The notes under the pieces are model-generated. The model was not told the DNA's origin, ran no database searches, and saw only the letters and a list, made by a program, of their open reading frames with translations. A stretch of 46,797 nt of DNA from the NCBI GenBank assembly GCA_016194935.1, contig JACQAO010000020.1, forward strand, positions 1 through 46,797, given 5' to 3'. The translations under genes and the position numbers were made by a program. Shown here piece after piece: positions 10,379-18,687 of this stretch. Within the stretch, counting starts at the first letter, position 1. Every line of letters begins with the position of its first letter. The DNA is from Betaproteobacteria bacterium (GTDB lineage: Bacteria > Pseudomonadota > Gammaproteobacteria > Burkholderiales > Rhodocyclaceae).

Positions 10379-11179
10379 ATGAGCGCCAGCATCAAGACTC
10401 CTGCAGATATCGAAAAAATGCGTATCGCCGGTCGCCTGGCCGGCGAAGTGCTCGACTATATCGAGCCTTTCGTCAAGCCGGGCATCACCACCGCCGAATT
10501 GGACCGGCTCTGCCATGACTATATGGTGAACGTGCAAGGCTGCATCCCTGCTCCCCTGAATTACGCTCCGCCTGGCTATACGCCCTATCCAAAATCCATC
10601 TGCACCTCGATCAACCACCAGATTTGCCACGGCATTCCCAATGATCGTCCGCTGAAAAAGGGCGACATCGTTAACCTTGACATCACCACCATCAAGAACG
10701 GCTATCACGGCGATACCAGCCGTATGTTCATGGTCGGCGAAGTATCGATACTCGCCAGGCGCCTGTGCGCAGTGACTCTGGAGTGTCTTTGGCTGGGCAT
10801 CGGCAAGGTCAGGGCAGGCGCAAAACTGGGCGATATCGGCGCTGTCATCCAGCAGCACGCCGAAAAAAACGGCTTCTCGGTGGTGCGTGAATTCTGCGGC
10901 CACGGCATCGGCCTGAAGTTTCACGAAGACCCGCAAGTGCTGCACTACGGCAAGGCCGGCACAGGCATCGAACTCAAGGCCGGCATGATTTTTACCATTG
11001 AGCCGATGGTCAACGCCGGGAAAGCCGGCATCTCGGAAATGCCTGACGGCTGGACTATTGTCACCAAGGACCATAGTCTGTCCGCTCAGTGGGAGCACAC
11101 CATTCTGGTCACCGATACGGGCGCCGAGGTGCTGACGCTGTCCGCCGGCGCGCCTCCCAAGCCCGGCTCTATCACCTGA
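10379..11179 (+). CDS. map: Methionine aminopeptidase, type I
   Basis: Removes the initiator methionine after deformylation. 266 residues. All five metal ligands of the pita-bread fold are present by position: D101, D112, H175 (in CGHGIG), E208 (in IEPM) and E239; substrate histidine H84 is in ICHGIP. Divergent from rpsB across 246 bases, the widespread map/rpsB arrangement. No Shine-Dalgarno is visible before the ATG at 10379; a short leader or coupling-free weak initiation is possible (TAGAAT at 10345-10350 could be a -10). glnD follows by 18 bases. Confidence 0.96.
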   Translation: MSASIKTPADIEKMRIAGRLAGEVLDYIEPFVKPGITTAELDRLCHDYMVNVQGCIPAPLNYAPPGYTPYPKSICTSINHQICHGIPNDRPLKKGDIVNLDITTIKNGYHGDTSRMFMVGEVSILARRLCAVTLECLWLGIGKVRAGAKLGDIGAVIQQHAEKNGFSVVREFCGHGIGLKFHEDPQVLHYGKAGTGIELKAGMIFTIEPMVNAGKAGISEMPDGWTIVTKDHSLSAQWEHTILVTDTGAEVLTLSAGAPPKPGSIT

Positions 11180-11197
11180 GCCACACCTGAGCCGGCC

Positions 11198-13810
11198 ATG
11201 ACTGCGCAGCTTTCCACCCCGCCCGCAATCTCCACAAGCGCCGCGCAAGACCCCACCGCCGCACTGCTGACCCGCCTGCGCAATTCCTTGCAGGAAGGCC
11301 AGGCGACCCTGCGCAGCAACTACGAAAACACCGATAACGCACCGGCCATGTTGCGTGGCCGCTGCACCCTGGTCGACGGCGTCATGCGCGAAATCTGGCG
11401 GCACTTCGCCCTGCCTGCGCCGCTGGCGCTGGTTGCCGTGGGCGGCTATGGGCGCGGCGAGCTGTATCCGGCTTCCGACGTCGACATCCTGCTGTTGCTG
11501 CCGGACGGCATGGACGGAGCCCATGACGCCAGCATAGAGAGGGCCGTCGGTGCGCTGTGGGATACCGGCCTCGATGTGGGCCACAGCGTGCGCAGCATCG
11601 CTGAGTGCAGCGCCGAAGCCGCGCGAGACATCACGGTCCAGACCAGTCTGCTGGAAGCGCGCCTGATCGCCGGCAGCCGCAAGACCTTTGCCGCATTCAG
11701 CGCCGCCATGCACGCCCGGCTCGATCCGCAGGCCTTTTTCAAGGCCAAGCGGCTGGAACAGGAGGAGCGTTACGCCCGTCACAACGATACGCCCTACAGC
11801 CTGGAGCCGAACTGCAAGGAAAGCCCAGGCGGGCTGCGCGACTTGCAGATCATTTTATGGATCAGCCGCGCCGCAGACCTCGGCGCCAGTTGGCGCAAGC
11901 TGGCCGCCAACGGTTTGATCACGCATGCCGAAGCCCTGCAACTGGAGCGCAGCGAGAGCTTTCTGAGGCATGTTCGCATCCGCCTGCATTACCTCGCCAA
12001 ACGCCGCGAAGAAAAACTGATATTCGATCACCAGGAAGCCCTGGCGCGGGCTTTCGGCATCCAGCGCAGCGCCGCCAAGCGCGCCTCCGAGCTGCTGATG
12101 CAGCGCTACTACCGCAACGCCAAGCACATCACCCAGCTCAATACCATCCTGCTGCAAAATATCGATGAGCGCCTGTTTCCAGTCAGCCGGACGGCGCCGA
12201 TACACATCAGCGCGCATTTTCAGATGGATCGGGAAATGCTCGACGTGCGCAGCGAAGATGTTTTCGAACGCCAGCCGCGCGCCATTCTTGAGAGCTTCCT
12301 GCTGCTGGAGCAACGCAGCGAGCTGAAAGGCATGACGGCGCGTACTTTGCGCGCCCTGTGGCGGGCGCGCAGCCTGATCGACGCCGTGTTTCGCCGCGAC
12401 CCGGCCAACCGCGCACTGTTCCTGGCGCTGTTCCAGCAGCAGCGCGGCATGGTGCATGAATTCCGGCGCATGAACCAGTACGACATCCTTGGCCGCTACC
12501 TGCCGGCTTTCGGCAAAATCGTCGGTCAGATGCAGCACGACTTGTTTCATGTATATACCGTCGACCAGCACATCCTGCAGGTGATGCGCAATGTGCGCCG
12601 CTACACCATGCTGGAACACACCCACGAGTATCCGCTGTGCAGCCGCTTGATCAGCGGCTTCGAGCGTCACTGGCTGCTGTATGTCGCGGCGCTGTTCCAT
12701 GATATCGCCAAGGGCCGCGGCGGCGACCACTCGCAACTCGGCATCGCCGATGCAAAACGCTTCTGCATGGAGCATGGCGTCTCCGCCGAGGACACCGAAC
12801 TGGTGACCTTCCTGGTCGAGCATCATCTGACGCTGTCGTCAGTGGCGCAGAAACAGGATCTGGCTGATCCCGAGGTGATCCGCCGCTTTGCCGGCGTGGT
12901 CAAAACCGAGCGACGCCTGGTGGCGCTCTACCTGCTGACGGTGGCCGACATTCGCGGCACCAGTCCCAAAGTGTGGAACGCCTGGAAAGGTAAATTGCTC
13001 GAGGAACTGTATGTTGCAACCCGGCGCCTGCTCACCGGCGCCGAGCCAAGACAAGCGCTGGGTGTCGCCAGCCGCCAGGAAGATGCCCGCGGCATCCTGC
13101 GCCTGCATGGCCTGCGGCCAGGGATCGAGGATGCATTCTGGGAACAACTGGATACGCCCTACTTCATGCGCCACGACGCCGAAGAAATCGCCTGGCATAC
13201 CCGCGTGCTCTACCATCGACCCAACGCCGCCGCGCCGGTGGTCAAGGCCCGCCCCAACCAGATCGGTGAAGGCCTGCAAGCCATGATCTACGTGGCCGAC
13301 CAGCCCGAGCTGTTTGCCCGCCTGTGCGGCGCATTCACCCGGCTGGGTTACTCCATTGCCGATGCCAAAATCCACACCACCCGTCACGGCTACGCACTGG
13401 ATAGTTTCATCCTGCTCGATCCCGCTCACGAGCTCCCCTACCGCGACATGGCCGCCCTGCTCGAACATGAGCTAACGCAGCAACTGACCCAGCGCCTGCC
13501 GTTCGCAGCGCCTGCCTCAGGCCGCCTGTCGCGCCAGGTGCGGCATTTCCCGATCACCCCGGAAATCGGCATCCGTCCCGACGAATCAGGGCATTACCAT
13601 GTCATGTCGGTGATGGCGGCTGATCGGCCAGGATTGCTGCATGCGGTGGCGCAGGTGCTGGCGCGCCACAATGTCGAACTGCACACCGCCAAGATCGCCA
13701 CGCTCGGCGAACGGGTCGAGGATACCTTTCTCATAAGCGGCAAGGAACTTACGCAAACCGCCACCCTGCTGCGGCTGGAACAGGATTTACTGACAGCGCT
13801 GCAAGTGTGA
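11198..13810 (+). CDS. glnD: Protein-PII uridylyltransferase / uridylyl-removing enzyme
   Basis: Nitrogen sensor that uridylylates PII when glutamine is low and deuridylylates it when high. 870 residues, family about 860-890. Nucleotidyltransferase domain with GGYGRGELYPASDVD (residues 82-96, catalytic D94 and D96); HD domain with HDIAKGRGGDHS near 500-512; two ACT glutamine-binding domains in the last 180 residues (one begins VADQPELFARLCGAF, the second VMAADRPGLLHAVAQ). Complete and undamaged. Downstream of map, an arrangement common in proteobacteria. Confidence 0.97.
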   Translation: MTAQLSTPPAISTSAAQDPTAALLTRLRNSLQEGQATLRSNYENTDNAPAMLRGRCTLVDGVMREIWRHFALPAPLALVAVGGYGRGELYPASDVDILLLLPDGMDGAHDASIERAVGALWDTGLDVGHSVRSIAECSAEAARDITVQTSLLEARLIAGSRKTFAAFSAAMHARLDPQAFFKAKRLEQEERYARHNDTPYSLEPNCKESPGGLRDLQIILWISRAADLGASWRKLAANGLITHAEALQLERSESFLRHVRIRLHYLAKRREEKLIFDHQEALARAFGIQRSAAKRASELLMQRYYRNAKHITQLNTILLQNIDERLFPVSRTAPIHISAHFQMDREMLDVRSEDVFERQPRAILESFLLLEQRSELKGMTARTLRALWRARSLIDAVFRRDPANRALFLALFQQQRGMVHEFRRMNQYDILGRYLPAFGKIVGQMQHDLFHVYTVDQHILQVMRNVRRYTMLEHTHEYPLCSRLISGFERHWLLYVAALFHDIAKGRGGDHSQLGIADAKRFCMEHGVSAEDTELVTFLVEHHLTLSSVAQKQDLADPEVIRRFAGVVKTERRLVALYLLTVADIRGTSPKVWNAWKGKLLEELYVATRRLLTGAEPRQALGVASRQEDARGILRLHGLRPGIEDAFWEQLDTPYFMRHDAEEIAWHTRVLYHRPNAAAPVVKARPNQIGEGLQAMIYVADQPELFARLCGAFTRLGYSIADAKIHTTRHGYALDSFILLDPAHELPYRDMAALLEHELTQQLTQRLPFAAPASGRLSRQVRHFPITPEIGIRPDESGHYHVMSVMAADRPGLLHAVAQVLARHNVELHTAKIATLGERVEDTFLISGKELTQTATLLRLEQDLLTALQV

Positions 13811-13845
13811 ACATGTGAACATCTGAACGCGACGAGGAGAAGCCC

Positions 13846-14319
13846 ATGAAATGGACCAAGGAGAATCTTGATTTTGACGAAACACAACGGCTGCTGAACA
13901 AGCTCGCCGAACAGGTCAAAGCTTTTCATACGCTGACCACCGCCGAAATCGCCGAACTGCTGGCCAGCGCCGAAAAATGCACCTATGCGCAGGATACGGT
14001 CATCGTCAAGGAAGGCAGCGTCGGCGATTACATGTACATCATCTTCGAAGGCGAAGCGCTGGTCACCAAGCAGAGTCACCACGGCGACACCGAACTGGCC
14101 CACCTGGGCGCCGCCGACAGCTTCGGCGAAATGTCGCTGGCCGATCATGAGGCGCGCAGCGCCACGGTCAAGACGCTGACGCCTTGCGTGCTGGTGCGCC
14201 TCAGCGAGCCGACGCTGTTCGGCAATCCGGCGCTGGCGATGAAAATTTACCGAAATATCGCCAAGCTGTTGTCCGAACGGCTGCGCAGCACCGACGACCT
14301 GCTGGCCTGGCGGCTTTAA
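13846..14319 (+). CDS. Cyclic nucleotide-binding domain protein without DNA-binding domain
   Basis: 157 residues forming a single cNMP-binding (CRP-like) beta-roll. The N-terminal helix region is followed by VIVKEGSVGDYMYIIFEGEA and the phosphate-binding cassette FGEMSLADHEARSATV (about residues 90-105), with the glycine-glutamate and arginine that contact the cyclic phosphate. There is no helix-turn-helix after the C-helix, so it is not a transcription factor by itself; it may act as a regulatory subunit or bind another partner. Start ATG has GAGGAG upstream. 35 bases after glnD and probably read with it. Its stop abuts the stop of the convergent lipoprotein gene. Confidence 0.8.
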   Translation: MKWTKENLDFDETQRLLNKLAEQVKAFHTLTTAEIAELLASAEKCTYAQDTVIVKEGSVGDYMYIIFEGEALVTKQSHHGDTELAHLGAADSFGEMSLADHEARSATVKTLTPCVLVRLSEPTLFGNPALAMKIYRNIAKLLSERLRSTDDLLAWRL

Positions 14320-15876
14320 TTAGCGCACCGCCAGCGCATAGCGGGTGCTGGTTTTCAAATTGTTATACACGCCAAAATCGCAGCTATAAACTGCCCACGC
14401 CTGGGTAGTGTCGGCGGCGTCGGTGGTGGATGTCCAATAGTAATCAAAGACGATGAAATTTTTGAAAATCACCGGCCCCGTCACCGCCGTGCTGGCCTGG
14501 TATTGCCCATTCAGATAGGACGCCTGCGGAAACGTCGGAGCGCGATCAGACAAGCTGAGCATTTCGTTGCGGTTGGGCATTCGCCACTGTCCGGCGCTCG
14601 AACCATCCGTCAAGCCGCATTGGCCGCTGGCCAGACCATTGACTGTGGCAATGGCGCTGGACCATGTCTGCTTGATGCAATCGGCCTGCTTCAGCCAGGT
14701 CAGCCCTGTCATGGTGTCGGCCACTGTGCCATCGCCTTTGTCGATGAAACGCGGATAGGTCGCGGGTGCCCCAAGTTGCAGACTGGCATCGTCCCTGGCG
14801 CCGAACGATCCGCCGCCCTGCCCGGAATACACTCCTGTTGCCAGAGTCTGGATGACGCCGCCTGCGCCCGATTTTACCGCCCACAAAACGTTGGCCGAGG
14901 TCGTCTTGTTATTGTCGAAACCCGCCACACCCGCATCCAGCAAGGGGGTGCTTGAGGCGCTGGCGCTTCCGTTGATCCACCGCCCGTCCGAAAAACGAAT
15001 CGCCATGGCGTTAGCCTTAAGCGCCATGTAGGTCGTGGATGTCCAGTATGCCTCGGTTACATTGACGTTGGTAAAAGGATGCCCCGAGGAGATCGCAGGG
15101 TTGGCGCGTGAAACATCCACCAGGCTTTCCAGCTCGTTGGCATTGGGCATGCGCCACTGCCCGGCAGTCGATCCATCAGTCAAACCGCACGCACCGCTGG
15201 CAAGTTGATTCGCCGACGCCAGCGCGGTCGCCCAATCCGCCGGGTTGTAGCATCCTGCGTTCTTCAACCACACCAGACCGGTCAGTTGATCCGTCACCGA
15301 CCCATTCGCGTTGTCGGTGAAACGTTGGCCCGGCCAGGCAACGCCTTTCTGCACCGAAAAATCATCGCCACTCGCATAGCTGGTCGTCTGGCCGGTGCGA
15401 GGCAAATTCGCCACCTTGTCTCCCGGACGGTATGCGGTAAAACTGGTATTCGGCACATCACGGCTCGGCACCGGATTGAAGCGCGCGACAGTTCTGTAAA
15501 GGCCATTGAAGTCAAATTTAGTGATCGTTCCAGCCGCATCGCCGACCGATGGATAAAATCCGAATCCGGCTTTTTCTGCATAAATTTCGTAATCCGAGCT
15601 AGCCCCATCCGTGTAATTTCCAGTGTCCAGGCCCGCAACAGCGTACACGCCATTGGCATCGGTGGTCGTTGTGACCGTGGTATTGTTGTTATGGTGGAAG
15701 ACGCTGATGGTGACTCCAGCGATTGGAACCCCTTGTTTGTCAGCCACCATGCCGGATGCCTTGCTGGTCACCACCGCAGTAGCCGGGATTGTCATCCCGC
15801 CTCCTCCCCCGCCGCCGCCGCATGCGCCGAGGAAGCCAAGACCGGCAAGCATCATCAAATATTTGATCCGTTCCAT
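14320..15876 (-). CDS. DUF1566 lipoprotein with carboxypeptidase-like beta-sandwich
   Basis: 518 residues. Signal peptide with lipobox LGAC, then a run of glycines as linker after the lipidated cysteine. About residues 35-115 resemble a CarboxypepD_reg/CNA-B-like sandwich (GMVADKQGVPIAGVTISV ... DANGVYAVAGLDTGNY). Two copies of the DUF1566 (Lcl C-terminal) domain follow: both contain TGLVWLK or TGLTWLK, ACGLTDGS or QCGLTDGS, AGQWRMPN and YWTST. The start at 15876 has GGGGGAG 8 bases upstream, better than the in-frame codon at 15918. Surface-exposed or periplasmic by inference; function unknown. Monocistronic, next to accessory DNA. Confidence 0.75.
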   Translation of the reverse strand: MERIKYLMMLAGLGFLGACGGGGGGGGMTIPATAVVTSKASGMVADKQGVPIAGVTISVFHHNNNTTVTTTTDANGVYAVAGLDTGNYTDGASSDYEIYAEKAGFGFYPSVGDAAGTITKFDFNGLYRTVARFNPVPSRDVPNTSFTAYRPGDKVANLPRTGQTTSYASGDDFSVQKGVAWPGQRFTDNANGSVTDQLTGLVWLKNAGCYNPADWATALASANQLASGACGLTDGSTAGQWRMPNANELESLVDVSRANPAISSGHPFTNVNVTEAYWTSTTYMALKANAMAIRFSDGRWINGSASASSTPLLDAGVAGFDNNKTTSANVLWAVKSGAGGVIQTLATGVYSGQGGGSFGARDDASLQLGAPATYPRFIDKGDGTVADTMTGLTWLKQADCIKQTWSSAIATVNGLASGQCGLTDGSSAGQWRMPNRNEMLSLSDRAPTFPQASYLNGQYQASTAVTGPVIFKNFIVFDYYWTSTTDAADTTQAWAVYSCDFGVYNNLKTSTRYALAVR

Positions 15877-16027
15877 TGTATTTACTCCCCCGTTTGCCTG
15901 CTGTACTGTTCTGTTCATCTCAACATGATGTCATATTTATACTTCATATTTGCAGACAGGTGTTAAGCAATATTGGCTACACCAATTTTGAGCTTCACTC
16001 TGTTTTTAGTCTTCCAACCCATCGGCA

Positions 16028-16306
16028 TTATGCCGCCAATAATTGTTCATTCTGAGTGCTAATCCGGTTTTTCAGGTAGCTTTCTGGCGAGGCGTCCCAC
16101 GGGGACTGCCTTCGATCATAGCTGAGCGTTGAGTGCAGCCATTTCCGGTTGTCCCGCCAAGTGACTTCCTTCGGGGCGTAGAGCGGTTCGATGTAATCGA
16201 ACAGATCGGCTTCTGCGTTGACCTGCGTACTGTAGCGGGTGCCATGCACCCGCTCATTCTTCAGACTGTTGAAGAAACTCTCAGTCGGCGCGTTTCATAG
16301 CGTCAG
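16028..16306 (-). pseudogene. IS3-family transposase C-terminal remnant
   Basis: The minus strand encodes the end of an IS3 OrfB integrase domain: NAPTESFFNSLKNERV (from about 16294), HGTRYSTQ, then LFDYIE and HSTLSY, where the family has R-H-S-T-L-G. The catalytic glutamate of the DDE triad (the E in NAPTES) is present but nothing upstream of it: only about 15 bases that resemble the preceding C-Y-D codons remain, with one base missing (GACAACGCG became GAAACGCG). No terminal inverted repeats found. The remnant abuts hicB, marking an insertion/deletion junction at the edge of the toxin-antitoxin patch. Confidence 0.8.
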
Positions 16307-16638
16307 GCCATTGCAGCGGCCTTGAGCGTCTCTGTTGCCCATTGATTCAAGCTCTTTCCGGCTGCCTGGGCTGCGATTGAAACGGCGGTATGGACTTCAG
16401 GGGGAATACGCAGCATCAATTTCCCGGATGCAGGCTTTTGCGGCGTGCGACCGGTAGCCACGCAATCCGCCAGGTAGTGTGTGATTGAGCAGCGGAAATC
16501 TCTGGTGAGTTCAGCAACAGTAGTACCGTGGAACGTGATGCTGTCGGCGATCCCCAACACGCGTCCAACAAATATTTCATCGCGCGGGTCGAACTCGACG
16601 CGGTCCATATAACCCTTGTGGGTCATGGCATTCATCAT
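16303..16638 (-). CDS. hicB: HicB-family antitoxin
   Basis: 111 residues from the ATG at 16638, with GGAGAT about 8-10 bases upstream. The N-terminal half is the HicB partial RNase-H-like fold (YMDRVEFDPRDEIFVGRVLGIADSITFHGTTVAEL), the C-terminal half a ribbon-helix-helix typical of HicB1-type antitoxins (KLMLRIPPEVHTAVSIAAQAAGKSLNQWATETL). It would neutralise HicA mRNA interferase and repress its own operon. The ATG overlaps the hicA stop (ATGA), the canonical hicA-hicB order, but hicA looks shortened. The stop lies at the border of the IS3 remnant. Confidence 0.85.
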   Translation of the reverse strand: MMNAMTHKGYMDRVEFDPRDEIFVGRVLGIADSITFHGTTVAELTRDFRCSITHYLADCVATGRTPQKPASGKLMLRIPPEVHTAVSIAAQAAGKSLNQWATETLKAAAMA

Positions 16639-16844
16639 GGCTTGATCTCCAATAGCAAAAACCATTCGCGCAATTGCTCCACCTGGTACTTCCCCGCATC
16701 CTTGCCGGGGTGTGGGCGATGCAGATATTTGCGCGTCACCTGCAACTCGAAAACCACCCGCGATCCCTCGCCCTCCCGCACTTCACCCCCAGGCCGACAA
16801 TCAGCGATCAGGCTGCTCGCTGCGGGTACCCGTACTACCGTCAC
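16635..16844 (-). pseudogene. hicA: HicA toxin, N-terminally shortened
   Basis: The last two thirds match HicA mRNA interferases: GEGSRVVFEL, then LHRPHPGKDAGKYQVEQLREWF, including the HRPHP block that carries the active-site histidine. The usual N-terminus (a helix starting MxxxHRKTL and a W-x-D-I-E helix) is absent: in-frame reading goes only to a GTG at 16842-16844 with no Shine-Dalgarno, and a stop is met at 16869. The residual toxin would be about 69 residues, with only some 20 of uncertain homology at the start. I call it a probable pseudogene, leaving HicB an orphan; a functional short form cannot be excluded. Confidence 0.55.
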
Positions 16845-16863
16845 ACCAGGAACGAGTTGATGG

Positions 16864-17157
16864 TCAAATCATGGTTTGCGCGCGCAGCAGCAGGTTTTGC
16901 GCTTCGTCTGGATTGAAGCCCAGATCGGTGAAAATGTTGCCGCTGACTCGAGTCATGGTCAGGTTGCTCATTCCTCTTTCCTTACTGTTGCTGGACATCA
17001 CGCCGCAATGAGCATGCTCCACCGTCCGCTGCCGTCGGCTGTAGCCGCGCCTGATTGCCTTCCGGGTACCAGACTTCCAGTGATAGACACGCCGCCAGCG
17101 GGTGAGGGCGTCGTACTCGTCACCGCCGGCCACGGGAATGATGTGCGCACGCTTCAT
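16864..17157 (-). pseudogene. Small basic ORF running into an XRE-type antitoxin stump
   Basis: One open frame of 97 codons with two parts. Residues 1-45 (MKRAHIIPVAGG then ALTRWRRVYHWKSGTRKAIRRG) form a small basic protein of unknown function. From the internal ATG at 16971, preceded directly by AAAGAGGA, the sequence MSNLTMTRVSGNIFTDLGF plus NPDEAQNLLLRAQ looks like the first 33 residues of XRE-type antitoxins, whose next part should be a helix-turn-helix. Instead a stop follows and the hicA remnant begins, so this antitoxin lost its DNA-binding part. The join is probably a deletion junction. Confidence 0.5.
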
Positions 17158-17161
17158 GGCA

Positions 17162-17518
17162 TCAGGCTCCTGCCAATTCCCGCGTCGACCGCTTGCGCGG
17201 CGCCTTGCGCGACTTCACTGCCACAGCAGGAGAGGCATGCAGTTTGATCCCCAGCGCAGTAATGACTTTCATCACCGTCGAGAACTCGGGGTTCCCATCA
17301 GCCGATAGCGCCTTGTAAAGATTTTCGCGCGCAAGCCCCGTGGCCTTGGCAATCTGCGTCATTCCCTTGGCGCGGGCGATGTCTCCGAGAGCCACGGTAA
17401 TCATGCGCGGGTCGCCGTTGCTTTCCTCGATCATGGCGTCAAGATAGAGCGCCATGTCCTCATCTGTTTTCAGATACTCCGCCGCATCAAAGGGGCTGAA
17501 TGTTTCACGCTTTCCCAT
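17162..17518 (-). CDS. HigA-type addiction-module antitoxin (XRE, HI1420 family)
   Basis: 118 residues. Contains FDAAEYLKTDEDMALYLD at the N-terminus and a helix-turn-helix core ITVALGDIARAKGMTQIA then GLARENLYKALS, ending in GNPEFSTVMKVITALGIKL; this is the pattern of the probable addiction-module antidote family found downstream of RelE/HigB-like killers. Basic C-terminal tail. Starts 4 bases after the toxin frame stop. It should repress its own promoter through the palindrome at 17828-17849. The partner toxin gene carries a frameshift, so this antitoxin may now be an orphan regulator. Confidence 0.88.
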   Translation of the reverse strand: MGKRETFSPFDAAEYLKTDEDMALYLDAMIEESNGDPRMITVALGDIARAKGMTQIAKATGLARENLYKALSADGNPEFSTVMKVITALGIKLHASPAVAVKSRKAPRKRSTRELAGA

Positions 17519-17522
17519 AGCT

Positions 17523-17821
17523 CTACTCCTTGTTGATTTCCTCCGCCATTGCCTTGGCACGCTTGATGTCTCGGCTTTGGGACGACTTGTTGCCACCCAG
17601 CAACAGGAAGATGATCCGCTCTCCGCGATGCACGAAATAGAGCCTATACCCTGGCCCGACATGTACCCGCATTTCATGCACTCCGCCTCCAACAGATTCG
17701 CAGTCGCAAGGTTGCCTTCCTTCGCCATGACGATCCTGGCTGTGATGCGCACACGCGCCATACCATCTCGCAGGTCGTTAAGCCACACCTTGAATGTCTT
17801 CGATTGCTCGACTGCGTACAT
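17523..17821 (-). pseudogene. HigB/RelE-like killer toxin, frameshifted
   Basis: Starts [17 protein letters not shown], the opening of the phage-derived Gp49-like/HI1419 killer family. The frame continues to [10 protein letters not shown], after which homology is lost; in the neighbouring frame it resumes as [20 protein letters not shown], then [19 protein letters not shown] and ends EEINKE. Restoring one G near 17707 (CTTGCGAC to CTTGGCGAC) gives exactly 99 residues. So one base is missing in a GG pair. The toxin is split and presumably inactive unless this is a sequencing error. Confidence 0.85.
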
Positions 17822-17827
17822 GGGGTT

Positions 17828-17849
17828 AGTGTAATTTAAAAAATACACT
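17828..17849. promoter_or_regulatory. Palindromic operator upstream of the higBA-like pair
   Basis: AGTGTA and TACACT form a perfect inverted repeat separated by 10 A/T-rich bases, ending 7 bases before the toxin ATG. Its position over the promoter/start is what autoregulated toxin-antitoxin operons show; binding by the downstream XRE antitoxin is inferred. Confidence 0.55.
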
Positions 17850-17876
17850 CATGAAATACTGGAAGAGCGCGGTTAC

Positions 17877-18299
17877 TTAAATCGCTTCCACGTTCATCTT
17901 CAACCGTTTCGCGTTGCTGGACATCACGCTATCCAGCGTAGCGATAGACTTCGCGCCAATTTCCTTCGCCACGGCCAGGTGCAGCGCATCGCCAGCCCGC
18001 AGCCGATGGGTATGTTGCTGCGCCATCCCGGCGGCATCTCGAAATACGGCGCGGCTGACGGGAACGATGCGCAAACCGCTTGCCGTTAACTTCCCGAACT
18101 CTTTGCGAACCGCTTTGGCGCTTGCTTCTGATAGTTCTCCAGATCGAACCTTGATCGAAATGGCGCTTTCAAACTCGGTCAGCAACCAGTCGCCACTGAC
18201 GAGGATGTCCGACAACCCGGCGAACCAAGCTTTCACGTCCGCTGTCTTTGGCTCAGGAACCAGCAGTGTTACGGCAACACTGGTATCGAGATAGATCAT
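17877..18299 (-). CDS. vapC: VapC-type PIN-domain toxin
   Basis: 140 residues, single PIN domain; such toxins cleave RNA (often tRNA) using four acidic residues and magnesium. Acidic positions visible: D5 in YLDTSV, E in LTEFESA, D in AGDALHLA, and D in IATLDSVM. The ATG at 18299 overlaps the stop of its antitoxin gene (ATGA), so the pair is translationally coupled. Intact. Confidence 0.92.
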   Translation of the reverse strand: MIYLDTSVAVTLLVPEPKTADVKAWFAGLSDILVSGDWLLTEFESAISIKVRSGELSEASAKAVRKEFGKLTASGLRIVPVSRAVFRDAAGMAQQHTHRLRAGDALHLAVAKEIGAKSIATLDSVMSSNAKRLKMNVEAI

Positions 18300-18547
18300 C
18301 AGTAGCGATCTTCCCGGCGCATCATTTCGACCGTCGTCGTTGTCATCGGCATCTTGGCGTGCAGTTTAAGCAGGCGTTCCAGGAATGCCGCCTTGTCGAA
18401 CGGATGCGCCGGCGTCAGCTTGATCTCGCCAACCGGCGACACTTCCGCCTCGACAGTGTCGCCTTCCTTCAGCCCGGCGGCGCGGGTGCATTCCACCGGC
18501 AGTCGCACCGCCAGGCTGTTACCCCACTTGGATAGTTGCAATTTCAT
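18299..18547 (-). CDS. vapB: VapB-type AbrB/MazE-fold antitoxin
   Basis: 82 residues. N-terminal swapped-hairpin DNA-binding domain with KWGNSLAVRLP and GLKEGDTVEAEVS (residues 7-42), C-terminal toxin-binding tail ending MMRREDRY. First gene of the pair, coupled to the PIN toxin. Expected to autoregulate through a site in the 140-base gap upstream; a candidate palindrome lies at 18565-18576. Confidence 0.92.
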   Translation of the reverse strand: MKLQLSKWGNSLAVRLPVECTRAAGLKEGDTVEAEVSPVGEIKLTPAHPFDKAAFLERLLKLHAKMPMTTTTVEMMRREDRY

Positions 18548-18564
18548 GGTTTATCCTCTTCGTT

Positions 18565-18576
18565 TCTACGTGTAGA
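18565..18576. promoter_or_regulatory. Candidate vapB operator
   Basis: TCTAC-GT-GTAGA is a perfect inverted repeat 18 bases upstream of the vapB ATG, overlapping the expected promoter. It resembles the short palindromes bound by AbrB-type antitoxins. Assignment rests on position and symmetry only. The rest of the 18548-18687 gap shows no further gene. Confidence 0.45.
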
Positions 18577-18687
18577 TACATGGTATGCGCGAATTTGGGT
18601 AATTGCAAACGCCGTACGCAACAAAAGCGGTTCTGTTTGAACGACGCTCCCCGATTTGTTTGTATGGAATGCGGTAAAAATCGTCCG

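Noticed and set aside
15800..15830. Poly-G/C tract as a phase-variable repeat in the DUF1566 gene
   Set aside because: Codons are mixed GGN glycines after the lipobox, not a pure homopolymer, so slippage is unlikely to be a switch.
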